Below, piece by piece: positions 1-9,285 of a stretch of 64,000 bases of DNA. The notes beneath the pieces were generated by a model. The model worked only from the letters and a program-made list of their open reading frames with translations, had not been told where the DNA came from and ran no database searches. Every line of letters starts with the position of its first letter. Position 1 is the first letter of the stretch. Made by a program: the position numbers and the translations under genes. Origin of the DNA: Thiolinea disciformis DSM 14473 (GTDB lineage Bacteria; Pseudomonadota; Gammaproteobacteria; Thiotrichales; Thiotrichaceae); contig NZ_AQVE01000017.1 in NCBI RefSeq assembly GCF_000371925.1, positions 1-64,000 of the forward strand. Reading direction: 5' to 3'.

Positions 1-165
1 AATTTTTTCGGGAATACCGTCGCGGTTGCCCACATTATGATAGTAAAGTTGAAAACTACGTTGGCAATCACGGCAGCGGTAACGCGGTTCACCACTACGC
101 GCATAGCCGTGTTTGTAAATCGATGCACTTTGACAGTAGCGGCAGTCGACTGGTACGGTGGCCAT
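1..165 (-). CDS. IS1-family InsA-like transposase subunit, partial (5' part only)
   Basis: The first 55 codons of an InsA-like protein run off the left edge of the window. The N-terminus has the paired cysteine pattern of the IS1 InsA zinc finger (CRYCQS, about 14 residues, then YRCRDCQRSFQ), which in IS1 binds the element ends and is joined to InsB by frameshifting. The ATG at 165 follows a purine-rich GAGGAAGAGG ribosome binding site. The InsB part and the right end of the element lie outside the window. The family call is from the recognisable zinc finger; completeness and activity cannot be judged. Confidence 0.72.
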   Translation of the reverse strand, partial: MATVPVDCRYCQSASIYKHGYARSGEPRYRCRDCQRSFQLYYHNVGNRDGIPEKI

Positions 166-230
166 ACACACCTCTTCCTCAGATCAAATGCCTTTAACGA
201 TAAAGCTCCATCAAAGCGTTTTCAACTCCC
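166..230 (-). mobile_element. Probable left end of the IS1-like element
   Basis: This is the untranslated lead-in between the InsA start and the stop codon of the neighbouring gene. IS1 elements have about 55 bases between the left inverted repeat and insA, so the end should lie here. A candidate tip reads GGGAGTTGAAAACG on the minus strand (around 217-230), directly after the upstream gene's TAA stop. The other inverted repeat is outside the window, so the tip is not proven. Confidence 0.35.
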
Positions 231-950
231 TTAAATCACGACCAAATAATTGTCAGCTACATATTTAGCTCTAAGAAATGGAAGATCCAAGTTGGTGTAA
301 TTATCACCAATTATTTTATAAAGCTTAATGTTTTTGGCATTAATTATATATTCTTCATTAAACCTATCAGCTGAATGATAGTAAAAAATATCCCGATAAT
401 CATATTTTTCATCAATCTTTTCTCTCCATTCCGTTCTTGATTTGTCGGCATAGCCTTTTACATATAAATGAAGTTCATTAACTTTATTGCCAAGGTTATT
501 TGCTATTTCCAATGTTACTTTTGATATTTTATAAAATGAATTATCAGAATTTGTCATTTCAACTATTTGCGAACCAGGAACTCCCTTATTGATATTCTTA
601 ATAATACCACACATTTCATTTAATTTGACTTTATCAGCTAAAAAGTCGGCTTCAGTATTTCTAGTGTATTTTTTCTCTAAAAATGGCTGATTAAGTAAAA
701 TATTATCATCTTTTATTCTTAATAGGTAATTTTTGCATGTTTTGCCTTCAATCTGTATAAAATTATCGTTAATTTTAACAATTTCTACATATTCACTTTT
801 TTTGCTTATTTCAGCAATTGTTGAGTCAATCCATATAATTTCGTTTTTATTTTTAAAGGAAAAAACAATAAATGATACAAGCGCAATACTTAATAATATA
901 ACGCCTGTCCTAAAAAGTAACGAAATCGTCGCTGTTAATTTTTTTAGCAA
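231..950 (-). CDS. Membrane-anchored protein of unknown function with an OmpA-like C-terminal stretch, possibly IS-truncated
   Basis: A 239-residue protein of AT-rich composition unlike most of the window. It has one hydrophobic N-terminal segment (about residues 12-32), consistent with a signal anchor and a periplasmic body. The C-terminal part contains LHLYVKGYAD and later LPFLRAKYVA, which resemble the conserved strand and the LxxLRAxxV helix of OmpA/MotB peptidoglycan-binding domains; normally more sequence follows that helix. The start is TTG at 950 with AAGG upstream, because no better start exists. The stop falls exactly at the likely edge of the IS1-like element, so the natural C-terminus may be missing. 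Function is unknown; the OmpA link is an inference from short motifs. Confidence 0.55.
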   Translation of the reverse strand: MLKKLTATISLLFRTGVILLSIALVSFIVFSFKNKNEIIWIDSTIAEISKKSEYVEIVKINDNFIQIEGKTCKNYLLRIKDDNILLNQPFLEKKYTRNTEADFLADKVKLNEMCGIIKNINKGVPGSQIVEMTNSDNSFYKISKVTLEIANNLGNKVNELHLYVKGYADKSRTEWREKIDEKYDYRDIFYYHSADRFNEEYIINAKNIKLYKIIGDNYTNLDLPFLRAKYVADNYLVVI

Positions 951-1484
951 AAGTAATTACCTTGATGTGAAACCTAATAAATTAATTAGAAGGAATATCG
1001 GTATAATATATTATTCCAGCCCCATCTAGTCTGGGATTGACATAGCAAAAAACTTCATCAGTTAGCAACACGTATGGTCAGTAATCATACGACATAGCAC
1101 CCAGAATCCACAAACAGTTATTCGCAAGAGCGCTGGAACAACTATGAATTTTTTCTTATAAACATCTAATAGCGATTGACCCGCACAGGTTGCTTACTAT
1201 AAGCGACGCTTTATTATCGTGACTGTCTTTATACAAAGTCTAATGTGACAAGCCTAATCAGTGGTTCGAAAAAATTTCTGGAATAGTATGTGCTGCGAAT
1301 CAATCCATATTTAACAAATTATCCAGAGCTTGAACTAAGGGCTGTCTGAAAAAAGTTAGCCGAGAGTCTTATCTAACACCTTAGCAACTCCTCTTAATCC
1401 TAAAAGTTATACAGATTTGATGGCAATTGCTAAGCGCTGGGCATTGCGCGACCATAACGTTTTTCGTTATTTATCGAGAAGCTT
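951..1484. other. Non-coding stretch between accessory edge and bioA operon
   Basis: No convincing gene is visible. The part next to 951 is AT-rich and probably carries the promoter of the minus-strand gene (several TATAAT-like words near 1000-1015). Around 1340-1361 the sequence GGCTGTCTGAAAAAAGTTAG looks like the tip of an insertion sequence, but no partner end or target duplication was found. The last 60 bases lead into the small membrane gene at 1485. Confidence 0.5.
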
Positions 1485-1769
1485 ATGGTGCAGTTTCTAG
1501 CCTTTATCACCTTGCTGGTCGTGTTTTATACGATTTATCGTGGCGCTCTGCTGCTACTCCAAACGAATACAAACCAAGGCTATTGGCGCATCGCTTATGT
1601 GGTGTCAGGATTTTGGTTGTTGTTGCCCATTCTTATTATGTGGGCGCAGATGGACTGGCAGTTTAGCGCCATTGATAGTGATGCTTGGATTGCGTGGATT
1701 CTTTTCGCGCTTGTGCCGAATGTGGTTTTTTGGGCGTTGATTTGGATTTTGCGTGGGTTTCGCTCATGA
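1485..1769 (+). CDS. Small three-helix membrane protein coupled to bioA
   Basis: A 94-residue, strongly hydrophobic protein with three probable membrane helices (about residues 3-24, 37-54 and 68-90) and no recognised domain. Its stop overlaps the bioA start as ATGA at 1766-1769, which argues for translational coupling and supports this frame over the two overlapping frames in the same stretch. Function is unknown; an inner-membrane location is inferred from hydrophobicity alone. A GAG-type ribosome binding site lies a few bases before the ATG. Confidence 0.6.
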   Translation: MVQFLAFITLLVVFYTIYRGALLLLQTNTNQGYWRIAYVVSGFWLLLPILIMWAQMDWQFSAIDSDAWIAWILFALVPNVVFWALIWILRGFRS

Positions 1770-3046
1770 CTTGGACAACACAAGAGTGGTTGGCTTTTGA
1801 TCGTGAACACCTGTGGCATCCTTACACCTCGATGCTCAATCCTTTACCTTGCTATCCGATGGTTTCTGCCCAAGGTGTGTGCTTAAAGCTAGCAGATGGG
1901 CGTGAGTTAGTTGATGGTACGGGTTCATGGTGGTGTGCGATTCATGGCTACAATCATCCCCGTTTGAATCAGGCTCTGCACGAACAAAGTGCGAAAATGA
2001 GTCATGTGATGTTTGGCGGGGTGGCGCACGAACCGGCTGCGAAACTGGCTAAGTACTTGGTCGATTTAACCCCCGAGCCATTGCAGCATGTTTTTCTGGC
2101 GGATTCAGGTTCAATTTCGGTTGAAGTAGCCATCAAAATGGCACTGCAATATTGGGTATCGCAGGGGCAGCCACAACGGAAGCGCTTGCTCACCATTCGC
2201 GGAGGCTATCACGGTGATACCTTTGCGTGTATGAGCGTATGTGATCCTGTGAATGGGATGCACCACCTTTTCCAAGGCATATTGCCTCAGCACCTATTTG
2301 CACCGCGCCCCAAAACGCGTTTTCATGAAGCATGGAATCCCGAAGATATTAGCGAGTTTCGCCGTTTACTCGACACCCACCAGACGGAAATCGCAGCAGT
2401 TATTGTAGAACCGATTGTGCAGGGGGCGGGCGGCATGTGGTTTTACTCGCCCCAGTATTTACGCGAGGTGCGTAAACTCTGCGATGAATACAATATTTTG
2501 TTAATTTTCGATGAAATTGCGACTGGCTTTGGCCGCACTGGAAAGCTGTTTGCCACCCATCACGGCGATGTTTGCCCTGATATTATGTGCTTGGGCAAAG
2601 CACTGACGGGTGGTTATATGACCTTGGCAGTTACGCTTGCAACCCAAAAAGTGGCTTATGGCATTTCACAAGGCCAAGCGCCTATGTTAATGCACGGCCC
2701 CACGTTTATGGGCAATCCGCTGGCCTGTGCGGTGGCCTGTGCCAGTATTGAAACTTTGCTGGCATCTGCTTGGCAGGAACGGGTTAAAGGCCTTGAGCGA
2801 ATCATGCGGGAGGAATTAATGCCTGCCCGTGATTATCCCAAAGTGGCTGATGTACGTGTGTTGGGGGCGATTGGTGTCCTTGAGTTACATGAGGCAGTCA
2901 ATATGGCCGCTGTACAAGCGCAGTTGGTGGATTTAGGTGTTTGGATTCGCCCGTTTGGAAAATTGGTTTATATTACGCCCGCCTATGTCATGGATGAAGC
3001 TGACTTACGGCATTTAACAACCGCAATGAAACAAGTTTGTCAGTGA
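1766..3046 (+). CDS. bioA: Adenosylmethionine--8-amino-7-oxononanoate aminotransferase (BioA)
   Basis: A 426-residue PLP enzyme that transfers the amino group of S-adenosylmethionine to KAPA, giving DAPA in biotin synthesis in the cytoplasm. The family opening WHPYTSM, the GSWWCAIHGYNHP loop and the PLP-binding lysine in LGKALTGGY (about residue 278) are all visible, and the length is typical. The ATG at 1766 is chosen over an upstream in-frame start at 1685 because homologues begin close to this point and it overlaps the preceding stop as ATGA. No other biotin gene is adjacent, so bioA is separated from any bioBFCD cluster here. Confidence 0.95.
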   Translation: MTWTTQEWLAFDREHLWHPYTSMLNPLPCYPMVSAQGVCLKLADGRELVDGTGSWWCAIHGYNHPRLNQALHEQSAKMSHVMFGGVAHEPAAKLAKYLVDLTPEPLQHVFLADSGSISVEVAIKMALQYWVSQGQPQRKRLLTIRGGYHGDTFACMSVCDPVNGMHHLFQGILPQHLFAPRPKTRFHEAWNPEDISEFRRLLDTHQTEIAAVIVEPIVQGAGGMWFYSPQYLREVRKLCDEYNILLIFDEIATGFGRTGKLFATHHGDVCPDIMCLGKALTGGYMTLAVTLATQKVAYGISQGQAPMLMHGPTFMGNPLACAVACASIETLLASAWQERVKGLERIMREELMPARDYPKVADVRVLGAIGVLELHEAVNMAAVQAQLVDLGVWIRPFGKLVYITPAYVMDEADLRHLTTAMKQVCQ

Positions 3047-3054
3047 GGTAATGT

Positions 3055-3861
3055 ATGGCGTGGGAGTGGGTATTAGCCTATTTGGCACTGGGTGGCGTAG
3101 TGGGCTTGATGGCTGGCTTATTTGGCATTGGTGGTGGCGCGATTATGGTGCCAGTATTTACAACCTTTTTCTCGTTGCAGCATTTTCCGGAGCAACATCG
3201 CCTACACATGGCGCTCGCCACCTCAATGGCGGCGATTATTCCAACCTCTATCGCCAGCCTACGCGCCCACAATAAACGCGGTGCGGTGCGCTGGGATATT
3301 GTAAAAAAGATTACACTGGGTGTATTGGTGGGTACGTTTGGCTCCGCATTGATTGCGGGTTTTATTCCTACTTTGCCCTTGGCTATTTTCTTCTGTGTTT
3401 TCATGGCCTATGTTGCCTTGCAAATGTGGCTTAATGTCAAACCACAACCCACGCGTCAATTGCCCAATCAAGCAGGAATGACCCTAGCCGGATTGATTAT
3501 TGGTGCAGTATCTGCTTTGGTGGCTATTGGCGGCGGTTCCTTGTCGGTGCCCTTTATGACTTGGTGCAATGTAAAAATGCAGGAAGCGATTGCGACTTCC
3601 TCCGCGATTGGATTACCGATTGCAGTGGCTGGTACTTTAGGGCATGTGATTAGCGGTTGGACTGTGCAGGGTTTACCGGCTTATACCATTGGGTTTGTCT
3701 TCTTGCCCGCCATGATTGTAGTGTCGAGTGTCAGTGTATTTACGGCTCCCATGGGCGCTAAATTAGCGCATACTTTGCCTGTGCCTACCTTAAAGAAATT
3801 ATTCGCCTTAGTATTGATTGGCTTGGCGGCGAAGATGCTACACACCCTGTTGACCCAGTAA
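3055..3861 (+). CDS. TauE/SafE-family membrane exporter
   Basis: A 268-residue inner-membrane protein with about eight hydrophobic helices in two related halves. The half-repeats show GLFGIGGGAIMVP near the N-terminus and VAIGGGSLSVPF in the middle, the diagnostic glycine-rich loops of TauE/SafE (DUF81) transporters. Members export sulfite, sulfoacetate or related small anions, but substrate cannot be read from sequence. It lies 8 bases after bioA in the same direction with GAGGT just upstream of its start, so it is probably cotranscribed. A sulfur-anion role would suit a sulfur-metabolising host, which is inference. Confidence 0.85.
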   Translation: MAWEWVLAYLALGGVVGLMAGLFGIGGGAIMVPVFTTFFSLQHFPEQHRLHMALATSMAAIIPTSIASLRAHNKRGAVRWDIVKKITLGVLVGTFGSALIAGFIPTLPLAIFFCVFMAYVALQMWLNVKPQPTRQLPNQAGMTLAGLIIGAVSALVAIGGGSLSVPFMTWCNVKMQEAIATSSAIGLPIAVAGTLGHVISGWTVQGLPAYTIGFVFLPAMIVVSSVSVFTAPMGAKLAHTLPVPTLKKLFALVLIGLAAKMLHTLLTQ

Positions 3862-3862
3862 T

Positions 3863-4165
3863 TTAAAGCTCGAGCAGGATGCGTTCTTGCTCGATGGTTA
3901 CTTTATAAGTTTTCAACGCAATTTCAGCAGGTTCGTGTGTCGGCGCTCCTGTTTTCACATTAAAGCGCCCGCCGTGCAAAGAGCAATGAATTTCCTCACC
4001 TTTTAAGCAACCTAAATATAGGGAAGCATCTTCGTGCGTACATTGATCATCTACTGCAAAAATGGCACCAGCCACATTACATAATAACACCGCTTGACCA
4101 TTGGCTAAGCGAATACGTTTAGTTTTACCAAGAGGAATTTCTTTTATACTAGCAACATCAATCAT
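3863..4165 (-). CDS. Rieske [2Fe-2S] ferredoxin (NirD/BphF-like small electron carrier)
   Basis: A stand-alone Rieske domain of about 100 residues, a soluble electron carrier. The two cluster-binding boxes are clear: C-T-H at residues 42-44 and C-S-L-H at 61-64, spaced by 16 residues, giving two Cys and two His ligands. There is no oxygenase or reductase partner next to it, so its redox partner is unknown. The start could also be ATG 4180, five codons upstream; neither has a good ribosome binding site. It is divergent from the dehydrogenase gene at 4179 with almost no space between them, and its end nearly touches the exporter gene. Confidence 0.82.
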   Translation of the reverse strand: MIDVASIKEIPLGKTKRIRLANGQAVLLCNVAGAIFAVDDQCTHEDASLYLGCLKGEEIHCSLHGGRFNVKTGAPTHEPAEIALKTYKVTIEQERILLEL

Positions 4166-4178
4166 GGGAGATGGACTC

Positions 4179-5036
4179 ATGGGACGATTATGGATTATGG
4201 GCTGCGGCGATATTGGGCGACGCGTCGCTGGTTTATATCAAATGCAAGCGCGTCAAGCTACCGGCTGGGTACGCTCTGCGGAATCTCTCCAATTGGGTAG
4301 CGTGCAGGGTATTGAAATGCGTCGCGGTGATTTGGACTCCGGTAGCTTTTTTCCACGTGCTGCTTTTGAGGGGGCGGATATTTTCTGGTTTGCCCCACCG
4401 CCGAGCACAGGCTTCATGGATACACGTTTGCGTCGCTTTTTACTAGCAATCCAGAAAGCGCCGAGGCGGATTGTCTTAATTAGCACTACAGGGGTTTATG
4501 GCGATTGCCAAGGTCGTTGGATTGATGAGTCTGAACCTTTAAAGCCAGATAATGAACGTTCCAAGCGTCGCTTAGATGCGGAAAAGGCTCTGCAAGAGTG
4601 GGGAGATAAATACGAGGGGCAATGGATTATTCTACGGGTGCCCGGCATCTATGCCTTGGATCGTTTGCCACTAGCGCGCATTAAACGGGGTGAGCCTGTC
4701 ATTAAAGCTGAACAAGCCCCTTGGACGAATAGAATCCACGCCGATGATTTAGCGCAGATTGCCAAAGTCGCGATGGAAAGTGCTCCAGCGAACCGTATTT
4801 ATAACGCTACCGATGGTCAACCTTCGACTATGACGGATTATTTTAATCAGATTGCCGATTACGCAGGCTTGCCGCGTCCGCCGCAGATTAGTTTAGAACA
4901 AGCGCCCCGAGTTTTAAGCACAGGAATGCTCTCCTACTTACAAGAGTCGCGGCGTATCCGTAATGACAAACTGTTAAACGAGTTGAAAATTCAGTTGCTG
5001 TATCCCAGCCTCAAAGAGGCTTTAACCGTTTTTTAG
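4179..5036 (+). CDS. YeeZ-like NAD(P)-dependent epimerase/dehydratase family protein
   Basis: A 285-residue extended short-chain dehydrogenase-like protein. The N-terminal nucleotide-binding loop GCGDIGRRVAG and the later STTGVYGD and WIDESEPLKP segments match the YeeZ group of sugar-epimerase-like proteins, whose substrates are not established. ATG 4179 is chosen because GGGAG lies just upstream and the Rossmann fold begins at once; the longer in-frame extension would overlap the Rieske gene. Its 3' end overlaps the end of sctO by 4 bases in a convergent arrangement, so it is the boundary of the secretion locus and not obviously part of it. Confidence 0.8.
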   Translation: MGRLWIMGCGDIGRRVAGLYQMQARQATGWVRSAESLQLGSVQGIEMRRGDLDSGSFFPRAAFEGADIFWFAPPPSTGFMDTRLRRFLLAIQKAPRRIVLISTTGVYGDCQGRWIDESEPLKPDNERSKRRLDAEKALQEWGDKYEGQWIILRVPGIYALDRLPLARIKRGEPVIKAEQAPWTNRIHADDLAQIAKVAMESAPANRIYNATDGQPSTMTDYFNQIADYAGLPRPPQISLEQAPRVLSTGMLSYLQESRRIRNDKLLNELKIQLLYPSLKEALTVF

Positions 5037-5482
5037 TTATCTTTGGGATCGAGGTTCATCTCTTTATTTAAAGCGACTTTGCGTGTGCTAGTGTGCTGAA
5101 TATCGACAATGGCTTTAGTTTTTTCGTTTTTCATCGCAAGCGCATTCGCGGCTTTTTTGGCTTCAACAAATTGCTGCATCGCTTGTTCAACCATCTTTTG
5201 AGCCAGCGGCACTTTGGCTTGCAATTGCTCTTCTTGCACCGAAAGATGAGCAATTTTTTGGCGATATTCTTGCATCGCCTGTAGGCCCGAAGCTTGACTA
5301 ATCAACTCTTGGAATAAGGAATCTTGTTGGCTTAAACGCCATAAATGGAAATCCTCTAATGCTTTGCGTGCAGTAGTAAGCGATTTTTCAGCGGCTTCGA
5401 CAGCTTCCTTTTTTATTTGTACTTCGGTCAGTTGTTTCTCTAAACGGCGTTCACGTATTTTTTGTAATTGATCCAAACTCAT
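5033..5482 (-). CDS. sctO: Type III secretion stalk protein SctO (YscO family)
   Basis: A 149-residue, almost wholly helical, charged protein rich in Glu, Lys and Gln with heptad-like spacing, forming the two-helix coiled coil typical of YscO/FliJ stalks. In T3SS the stalk sits in the ATPase hexamer and links it to SctV. Sequence conservation in this family is low, so the call leans on the coiled-coil form and on position directly after sctN, with which it overlaps as ATGA (5479-5482). It is the last gene of the minus-strand operon. The usual next gene, the ruler sctP, is absent here. Confidence 0.8.
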   Translation of the reverse strand: MSLDQLQKIRERRLEKQLTEVQIKKEAVEAAEKSLTTARKALEDFHLWRLSQQDSLFQELISQASGLQAMQEYRQKIAHLSVQEEQLQAKVPLAQKMVEQAMQQFVEAKKAANALAMKNEKTKAIVDIQHTSTRKVALNKEMNLDPKDN

Positions 5483-6810
5483 GGCAGAAATCCGGCAATG
5501 CGCGTTAATTGCGCGACAGTCTCCTCAAAGGAAGAATGCTCATCCGGTTTTTGTTTAAGAAAGGCACGGATGGCTTCTATCTTTTCGAGTGCTTCATCCG
5601 CCTCGGGATCAGCACCGCGTTGATATTCGCCAACTCGTACAAGGAACTCAATCTCTTTATGTTTAGCGAGCAGTTTGCGTATATGAGCGGCTGCACGACT
5701 ATGCCCAGGTGAGGCGAGACGTTGCATTAAACGGCTCAAGCTTCCCAAGGGGTCAATCGCTGGGTAATGGTTTGCCGAAGCGAGGTCGCGTGACAAAATA
5801 ATATGACCATCCAACAAGGAGCGAACCTCGTCGCCGACCGGATCCGACATATCGTCGCCTTCGATCAGCACGGTATAAAGCGCGGTAATGGAACCTTGCT
5901 CACCGCAACCTGCACGTTCAACTAGCTTAGGCAACTCCGAAAATACCGAAGGGGGGTAACCACGGCGAGCGGGTGCTTCACCCGCCGCTAAACCTATCTC
6001 CCGCTGGGCACGTGCAAAGCGCGTTAAAGAATCCATTAATAATAAGACTTTTTTACCTTGGTCGCGGAAGAATTCCGACACGGCTGTGGCGACATAAGCT
6101 GCTTTTAAACGCTCAATCGGTGGACGATCAGAAGTTGCAATCACTAAGACACTGCGCGACATTGCCTCAGCACCCAGTGATTCCTCGATGAATTCGCGAA
6201 CTTCCCGTCCCCGTTCGCCGATTAGGGCAATCACGTAAACATCCACATCTGCGTGTTTAACTAACATACTGAGCAGCGAACTTTTACCAACACCCGCACC
6301 CGCGAAAATTCCAATACGCTGCCCTACGCCGCAAGTATTAAGGCCATCTAAACTGCGAATTCCTAAGGATAAGGGCAGGTGGACTAATTGGCGAGTGAGT
6401 GGGTCCGGTGGACTGGCATAAACGGGATAATAATCTTGGATATTAATATGTTCTTTGCCGCCGGCACTTTGAATACGACCGATGCCGTCTAACACACAAC
6501 CGCATAGATCATCACCGACACCGACGCGTAAGACTTCGCCGGTTGCTGTAACTTGCGTATGTACCGACACACCTTGCATGTCTCCGATGGGAGCAAGCAG
6601 CGCGATATTTTGATCGAAACCGATGACTTCGGCAGGAATGGGGGCTTCGTCACTGCTATTTTTCAGCATACACAATTCGCCAAGGCGCACCTTGGGAATA
6701 ATAGCGCGAACGACCGTGCCAGTAACTTGAACAATCCGCCCGTGTAGTACAAGTGGAATCGTGCTTTTTAAGGCGGCCCGAAGTCGTGCTGGAATATATT
6801 CCAAGGACAT
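5479..6810 (-). CDS. sctN: Type III secretion ATPase SctN
   Basis: A 443-residue F1-beta-like ATPase that unfolds and detaches chaperones from substrates at the base of the secretion machine. It shows the Walker A loop [13 protein letters not shown] (around residue 175), Walker [22 protein letters not shown] and the [18 protein letters not shown] region characteristic of the FliI/YscN group. Length is typical. It starts 2 bases after sctV with GAGG inside the sctV end and overlaps sctO. No stator gene (sctL) lies nearby, although SctN normally needs one to assemble on the sorting platform. Confidence 0.96.
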   Translation of the reverse strand: MSLEYIPARLRAALKSTIPLVLHGRIVQVTGTVVRAIIPKVRLGELCMLKNSSDEAPIPAEVIGFDQNIALLAPIGDMQGVSVHTQVTATGEVLRVGVGDDLCGCVLDGIGRIQSAGGKEHINIQDYYPVYASPPDPLTRQLVHLPLSLGIRSLDGLNTCGVGQRIGIFAGAGVGKSSLLSMLVKHADVDVYVIALIGERGREVREFIEESLGAEAMSRSVLVIATSDRPPIERLKAAYVATAVSEFFRDQGKKVLLLMDSLTRFARAQREIGLAAGEAPARRGYPPSVFSELPKLVERAGCGEQGSITALYTVLIEGDDMSDPVGDEVRSLLDGHIILSRDLASANHYPAIDPLGSLSRLMQRLASPGHSRAAAHIRKLLAKHKEIEFLVRVGEYQRGADPEADEALEKIEAIRAFLKQKPDEHSSFEETVAQLTRIAGFLP

Positions 6811-6812
6811 AA

Positions 6813-8936
6813 TTAACCTCGTGGCGGCAATAAGCGAATTTCACCGACAGGCTGTACCGATACTTGTGGTGTCAATTCTTGTAGCGACATAACCGGTAAG
6901 TCGGGAAACTCAATCATTAAATGTGAGCGTAAGAAGCGGCGTAATTCAAAGCTAGTTAACACGACTGGCTGAGACGACCCTTCGGGTAAACGGGGTTGTA
7001 CAGTCTGATTCAAGTTATGCAGGCTTTGCGAAAAGACGTGGGCCACTTCGGGTGCTAGGGCTAAATGCACACCTGCAGGGGTTTGACGAATGCTGCTTTG
7101 AATCAGCTTTTCACTTTCTGGATCAAGCATATAAACCGGCAAGACACCTGTGCCATTAGTATAGCTATATGATAATTGACGTTTTAGAGCAATACGCACG
7201 CGTTCGGTAAGCAGTCCATTATCTTTTTCGGTTTCACCAAACTCTACCAATGTGCCTAGAATTTGGCGCATATCTCGAATCGAAATTCCATCATTTAAAA
7301 GGCGGCGCAGAATATCGACTAAACGCGTATTGGGCACGGAGCGCTGAGCTTCACGGACTAAAGTGGCGTAACCGGAGTTTTCCAATTTTCCTAATAAACC
7401 GTGTACTTCTTGTACACCAATAAAATCAGCGGCTTGGCGATGTAATACATAAGCCACATGCCTTGTTAACACTTGTATGGGAGTTAGGTTTTCAGTGCCT
7501 TGCTTCAATGCAGGCATTCCGCCTTGTTTGGCGGCTAATGCCGTGTTGGCACTAGGGTCTGCTGGATTAAGGGGGGCAGCTTGTGCCGCAGTCGTTTGTG
7601 GGGTAACGGCTTTATTCAAACCCAGTTGCCCCATTGCCACAGGGATACCATGAATCGAAATATTATAAGTATCCGGTGGCAATCGGTTCGATAAGGCTAC
7701 ACTAATCCCCTCAACCGTAACCCCTAGGTCTTTATAGAAATCTTGGCGAGCTTGAACAAAGCTTTGATTGAGCTCCGTTAACGAAATAGAAGCTTTGGCA
7801 TTATCTGGAATCTCTACCAAAACAGGGGCCAGTGGCTTGGTTTCATGGGCAAGTAAATCGGCGAAATTACTGGAGCTGCCGCCACCAGCACCACCACCTT
7901 CAAGGATTCCATCGACTGTTTGACCAATCACGGTAGCTTCTTCAGCATCGCCATAGTCGAAGCGATTTTGTACTTGCTTCAAGGCATAGCCGGTGAAGCC
8001 TAGTAAAGCCCCTAAGAATAAAAAGACAGGGGTGGGAAAGCCAGGGATAAATCCCATTAAACTAATGACTACTGCTGCGACTAGCAGGGCTTTAGGTTGG
8101 CCGAGGATTTGACTACCAATATCCTCACCCATATTACTTTTATCGTCAACGGTAACGCGCGAAACGATAATACCGCAGGTAACGGAGATGAAAAGTGCAG
8201 GGATTTGGTTTACCAAACCATCACCGATAGTCAAAATAGTGTAAATATGAGCGGCCTCACCCATCGGTAATCCACGTTGGAAAGTACCAATCGCAATGCC
8301 ACCCAGAATATTCACAATAATAATAATAAGCCCTGCAATCGCATCGCCTTTTACGAACTTCATGGCGCCATCCATGGAGCCGAACAATTGGCTTTCTTTT
8401 TCCAAATTGGAGCGACGCATACGAGCATCCGCCAAGCTAATTAAGCCAGCACGCATATCACTGTCGATACTCATTTGCTTACCAGGCATGGCGTCTAAGG
8501 AGAAGCGTGCACTGACCTCCGCGATACGCTCAGAACCTTTAGTAATAACGATAAATTGTACGATGGTGATGATTAAGAATACGACGATCCCTACCACCAT
8601 ATTGCCCCCAACGACGAACTCACCGAAGGTTTGAATAATTTCACCGCCATTCGCTTCACTCAAAATCACCCGCGTTGTCGAAATACTTAAAGCTAGACGG
8701 AAGAGGGTGGTTAATAAGAGTACGGAGGGAAAAGACGAGAAAGCTAAGGGCGAGGGCATATAGACGCCCATCATAAGCATAATAATTGCTAAACCCATAT
8801 TCAGTGCGATCAAGCTATCGATCACAATTAAGGGTAGCGGCAAGATCATCATGAAGATAATGAACACCAACAAAATAGCAATGGCTATATCACTACGTTG
8901 GGTAATTTTCTGTAATAAACTGTTTTGAGTGGCCAT
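6813..8936 (-). CDS. sctV: Type III secretion export gate protein SctV (LcrD/FlhA family)
   Basis: A 707-residue inner-membrane export gate subunit. The N-terminal half holds seven to eight membrane helices, and the FHIPEP signature region is recognisable in [15 protein letters not shown]. The C-terminal cytoplasmic domain (about 350 residues), which forms the nonameric ring that receives substrate-chaperone complexes, is complete, ending in [11 protein letters not shown] and a short tail. A GGAG ribosome binding site precedes ATG 8936. It follows the STAS gene by 22 bases; in most T3SS operons sctV is not next to such a gene. Confidence 0.96.
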   Translation of the reverse strand: MATQNSLLQKITQRSDIAIAILLVFIIFMMILPLPLIVIDSLIALNMGLAIIMLMMGVYMPSPLAFSSFPSVLLLTTLFRLALSISTTRVILSEANGGEIIQTFGEFVVGGNMVVGIVVFLIITIVQFIVITKGSERIAEVSARFSLDAMPGKQMSIDSDMRAGLISLADARMRRSNLEKESQLFGSMDGAMKFVKGDAIAGLIIIIVNILGGIAIGTFQRGLPMGEAAHIYTILTIGDGLVNQIPALFISVTCGIIVSRVTVDDKSNMGEDIGSQILGQPKALLVAAVVISLMGFIPGFPTPVFLFLGALLGFTGYALKQVQNRFDYGDAEEATVIGQTVDGILEGGGAGGGSSSNFADLLAHETKPLAPVLVEIPDNAKASISLTELNQSFVQARQDFYKDLGVTVEGISVALSNRLPPDTYNISIHGIPVAMGQLGLNKAVTPQTTAAQAAPLNPADPSANTALAAKQGGMPALKQGTENLTPIQVLTRHVAYVLHRQAADFIGVQEVHGLLGKLENSGYATLVREAQRSVPNTRLVDILRRLLNDGISIRDMRQILGTLVEFGETEKDNGLLTERVRIALKRQLSYSYTNGTGVLPVYMLDPESEKLIQSSIRQTPAGVHLALAPEVAHVFSQSLHNLNQTVQPRLPEGSSQPVVLTSFELRRFLRSHLMIEFPDLPVMSLQELTPQVSVQPVGEIRLLPPRG

Positions 8937-8958
8937 GACGGACTCCGAACTTGATCAA

Positions 8959-9285
8959 TTAACGGTAGAGTGCCGACAGTTCAGTAGGATCTTCTGCCAA
9001 CGTAACATAGTGAAATGTGCCACTGAGCCGCAAAAGGCTAATCATTTCTGGTTTAACCTGACGCAGAATGGGCTTAGTGCCAAAATGCTCATAAAGTCCC
9101 AATAATAAGCGCGAACCTGCCGTGGTCATGTAGCTGACTTGGCGCATATCGAAAATAACAGGGGGGCGCAATTTATCGACGAGGCTAACGATATTTCGCG
9201 CCAAATCATGATCAAATGGCCCTTGCAACGTTATAACTGATTGATTGCCTTGTTTTGTTAATTTAATACTGGTGTCCGACCTCAT
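8959..9285 (-). CDS. STAS-domain protein (anti-sigma factor antagonist-like) inside the T3SS operon
   Basis: A 108-residue single STAS domain like SpoIIAA/RsbV, proteins that sequester anti-sigma kinases or act as partner-switch modules. The conserved stretch VIFDMRQVSYMTTAGSRLLL matches the D-x-S-x-V-x-x-M-D-S-S-G region, but the usual Asp-Ser-Ser is Thr-Thr-Ala, so the phosphoacceptor position carries Thr. It overlaps the NfeD-like gene as ATGA and precedes sctV by 22 bases, so it is embedded in the operon. No cognate RsbW-like kinase or SpoIIE-like phosphatase was seen in the window. A role in controlling secretion is inference from location. Confidence 0.85.
   Translation of the reverse strand: MRSDTSIKLTKQGNQSVITLQGPFDHDLARNIVSLVDKLRPPVIFDMRQVSYMTTAGSRLLLGLYEHFGTKPILRQVKPEMISLLRLSGTFHYVTLAEDPTELSALYR

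Noticed and set aside
733-1029. Plus-strand 98-residue ORF opposite the AT-rich membrane protein
   Set aside because: It is antisense to the 5' half of a longer, better supported gene, has no ribosome binding site and ends in non-coding sequence.
1340-1361. GGCTGTCTGAAAAAAGTTAG as an insertion sequence end
   Set aside because: No matching inverted end, target duplication or transposase was found nearby, so it is noted only as a resemblance.
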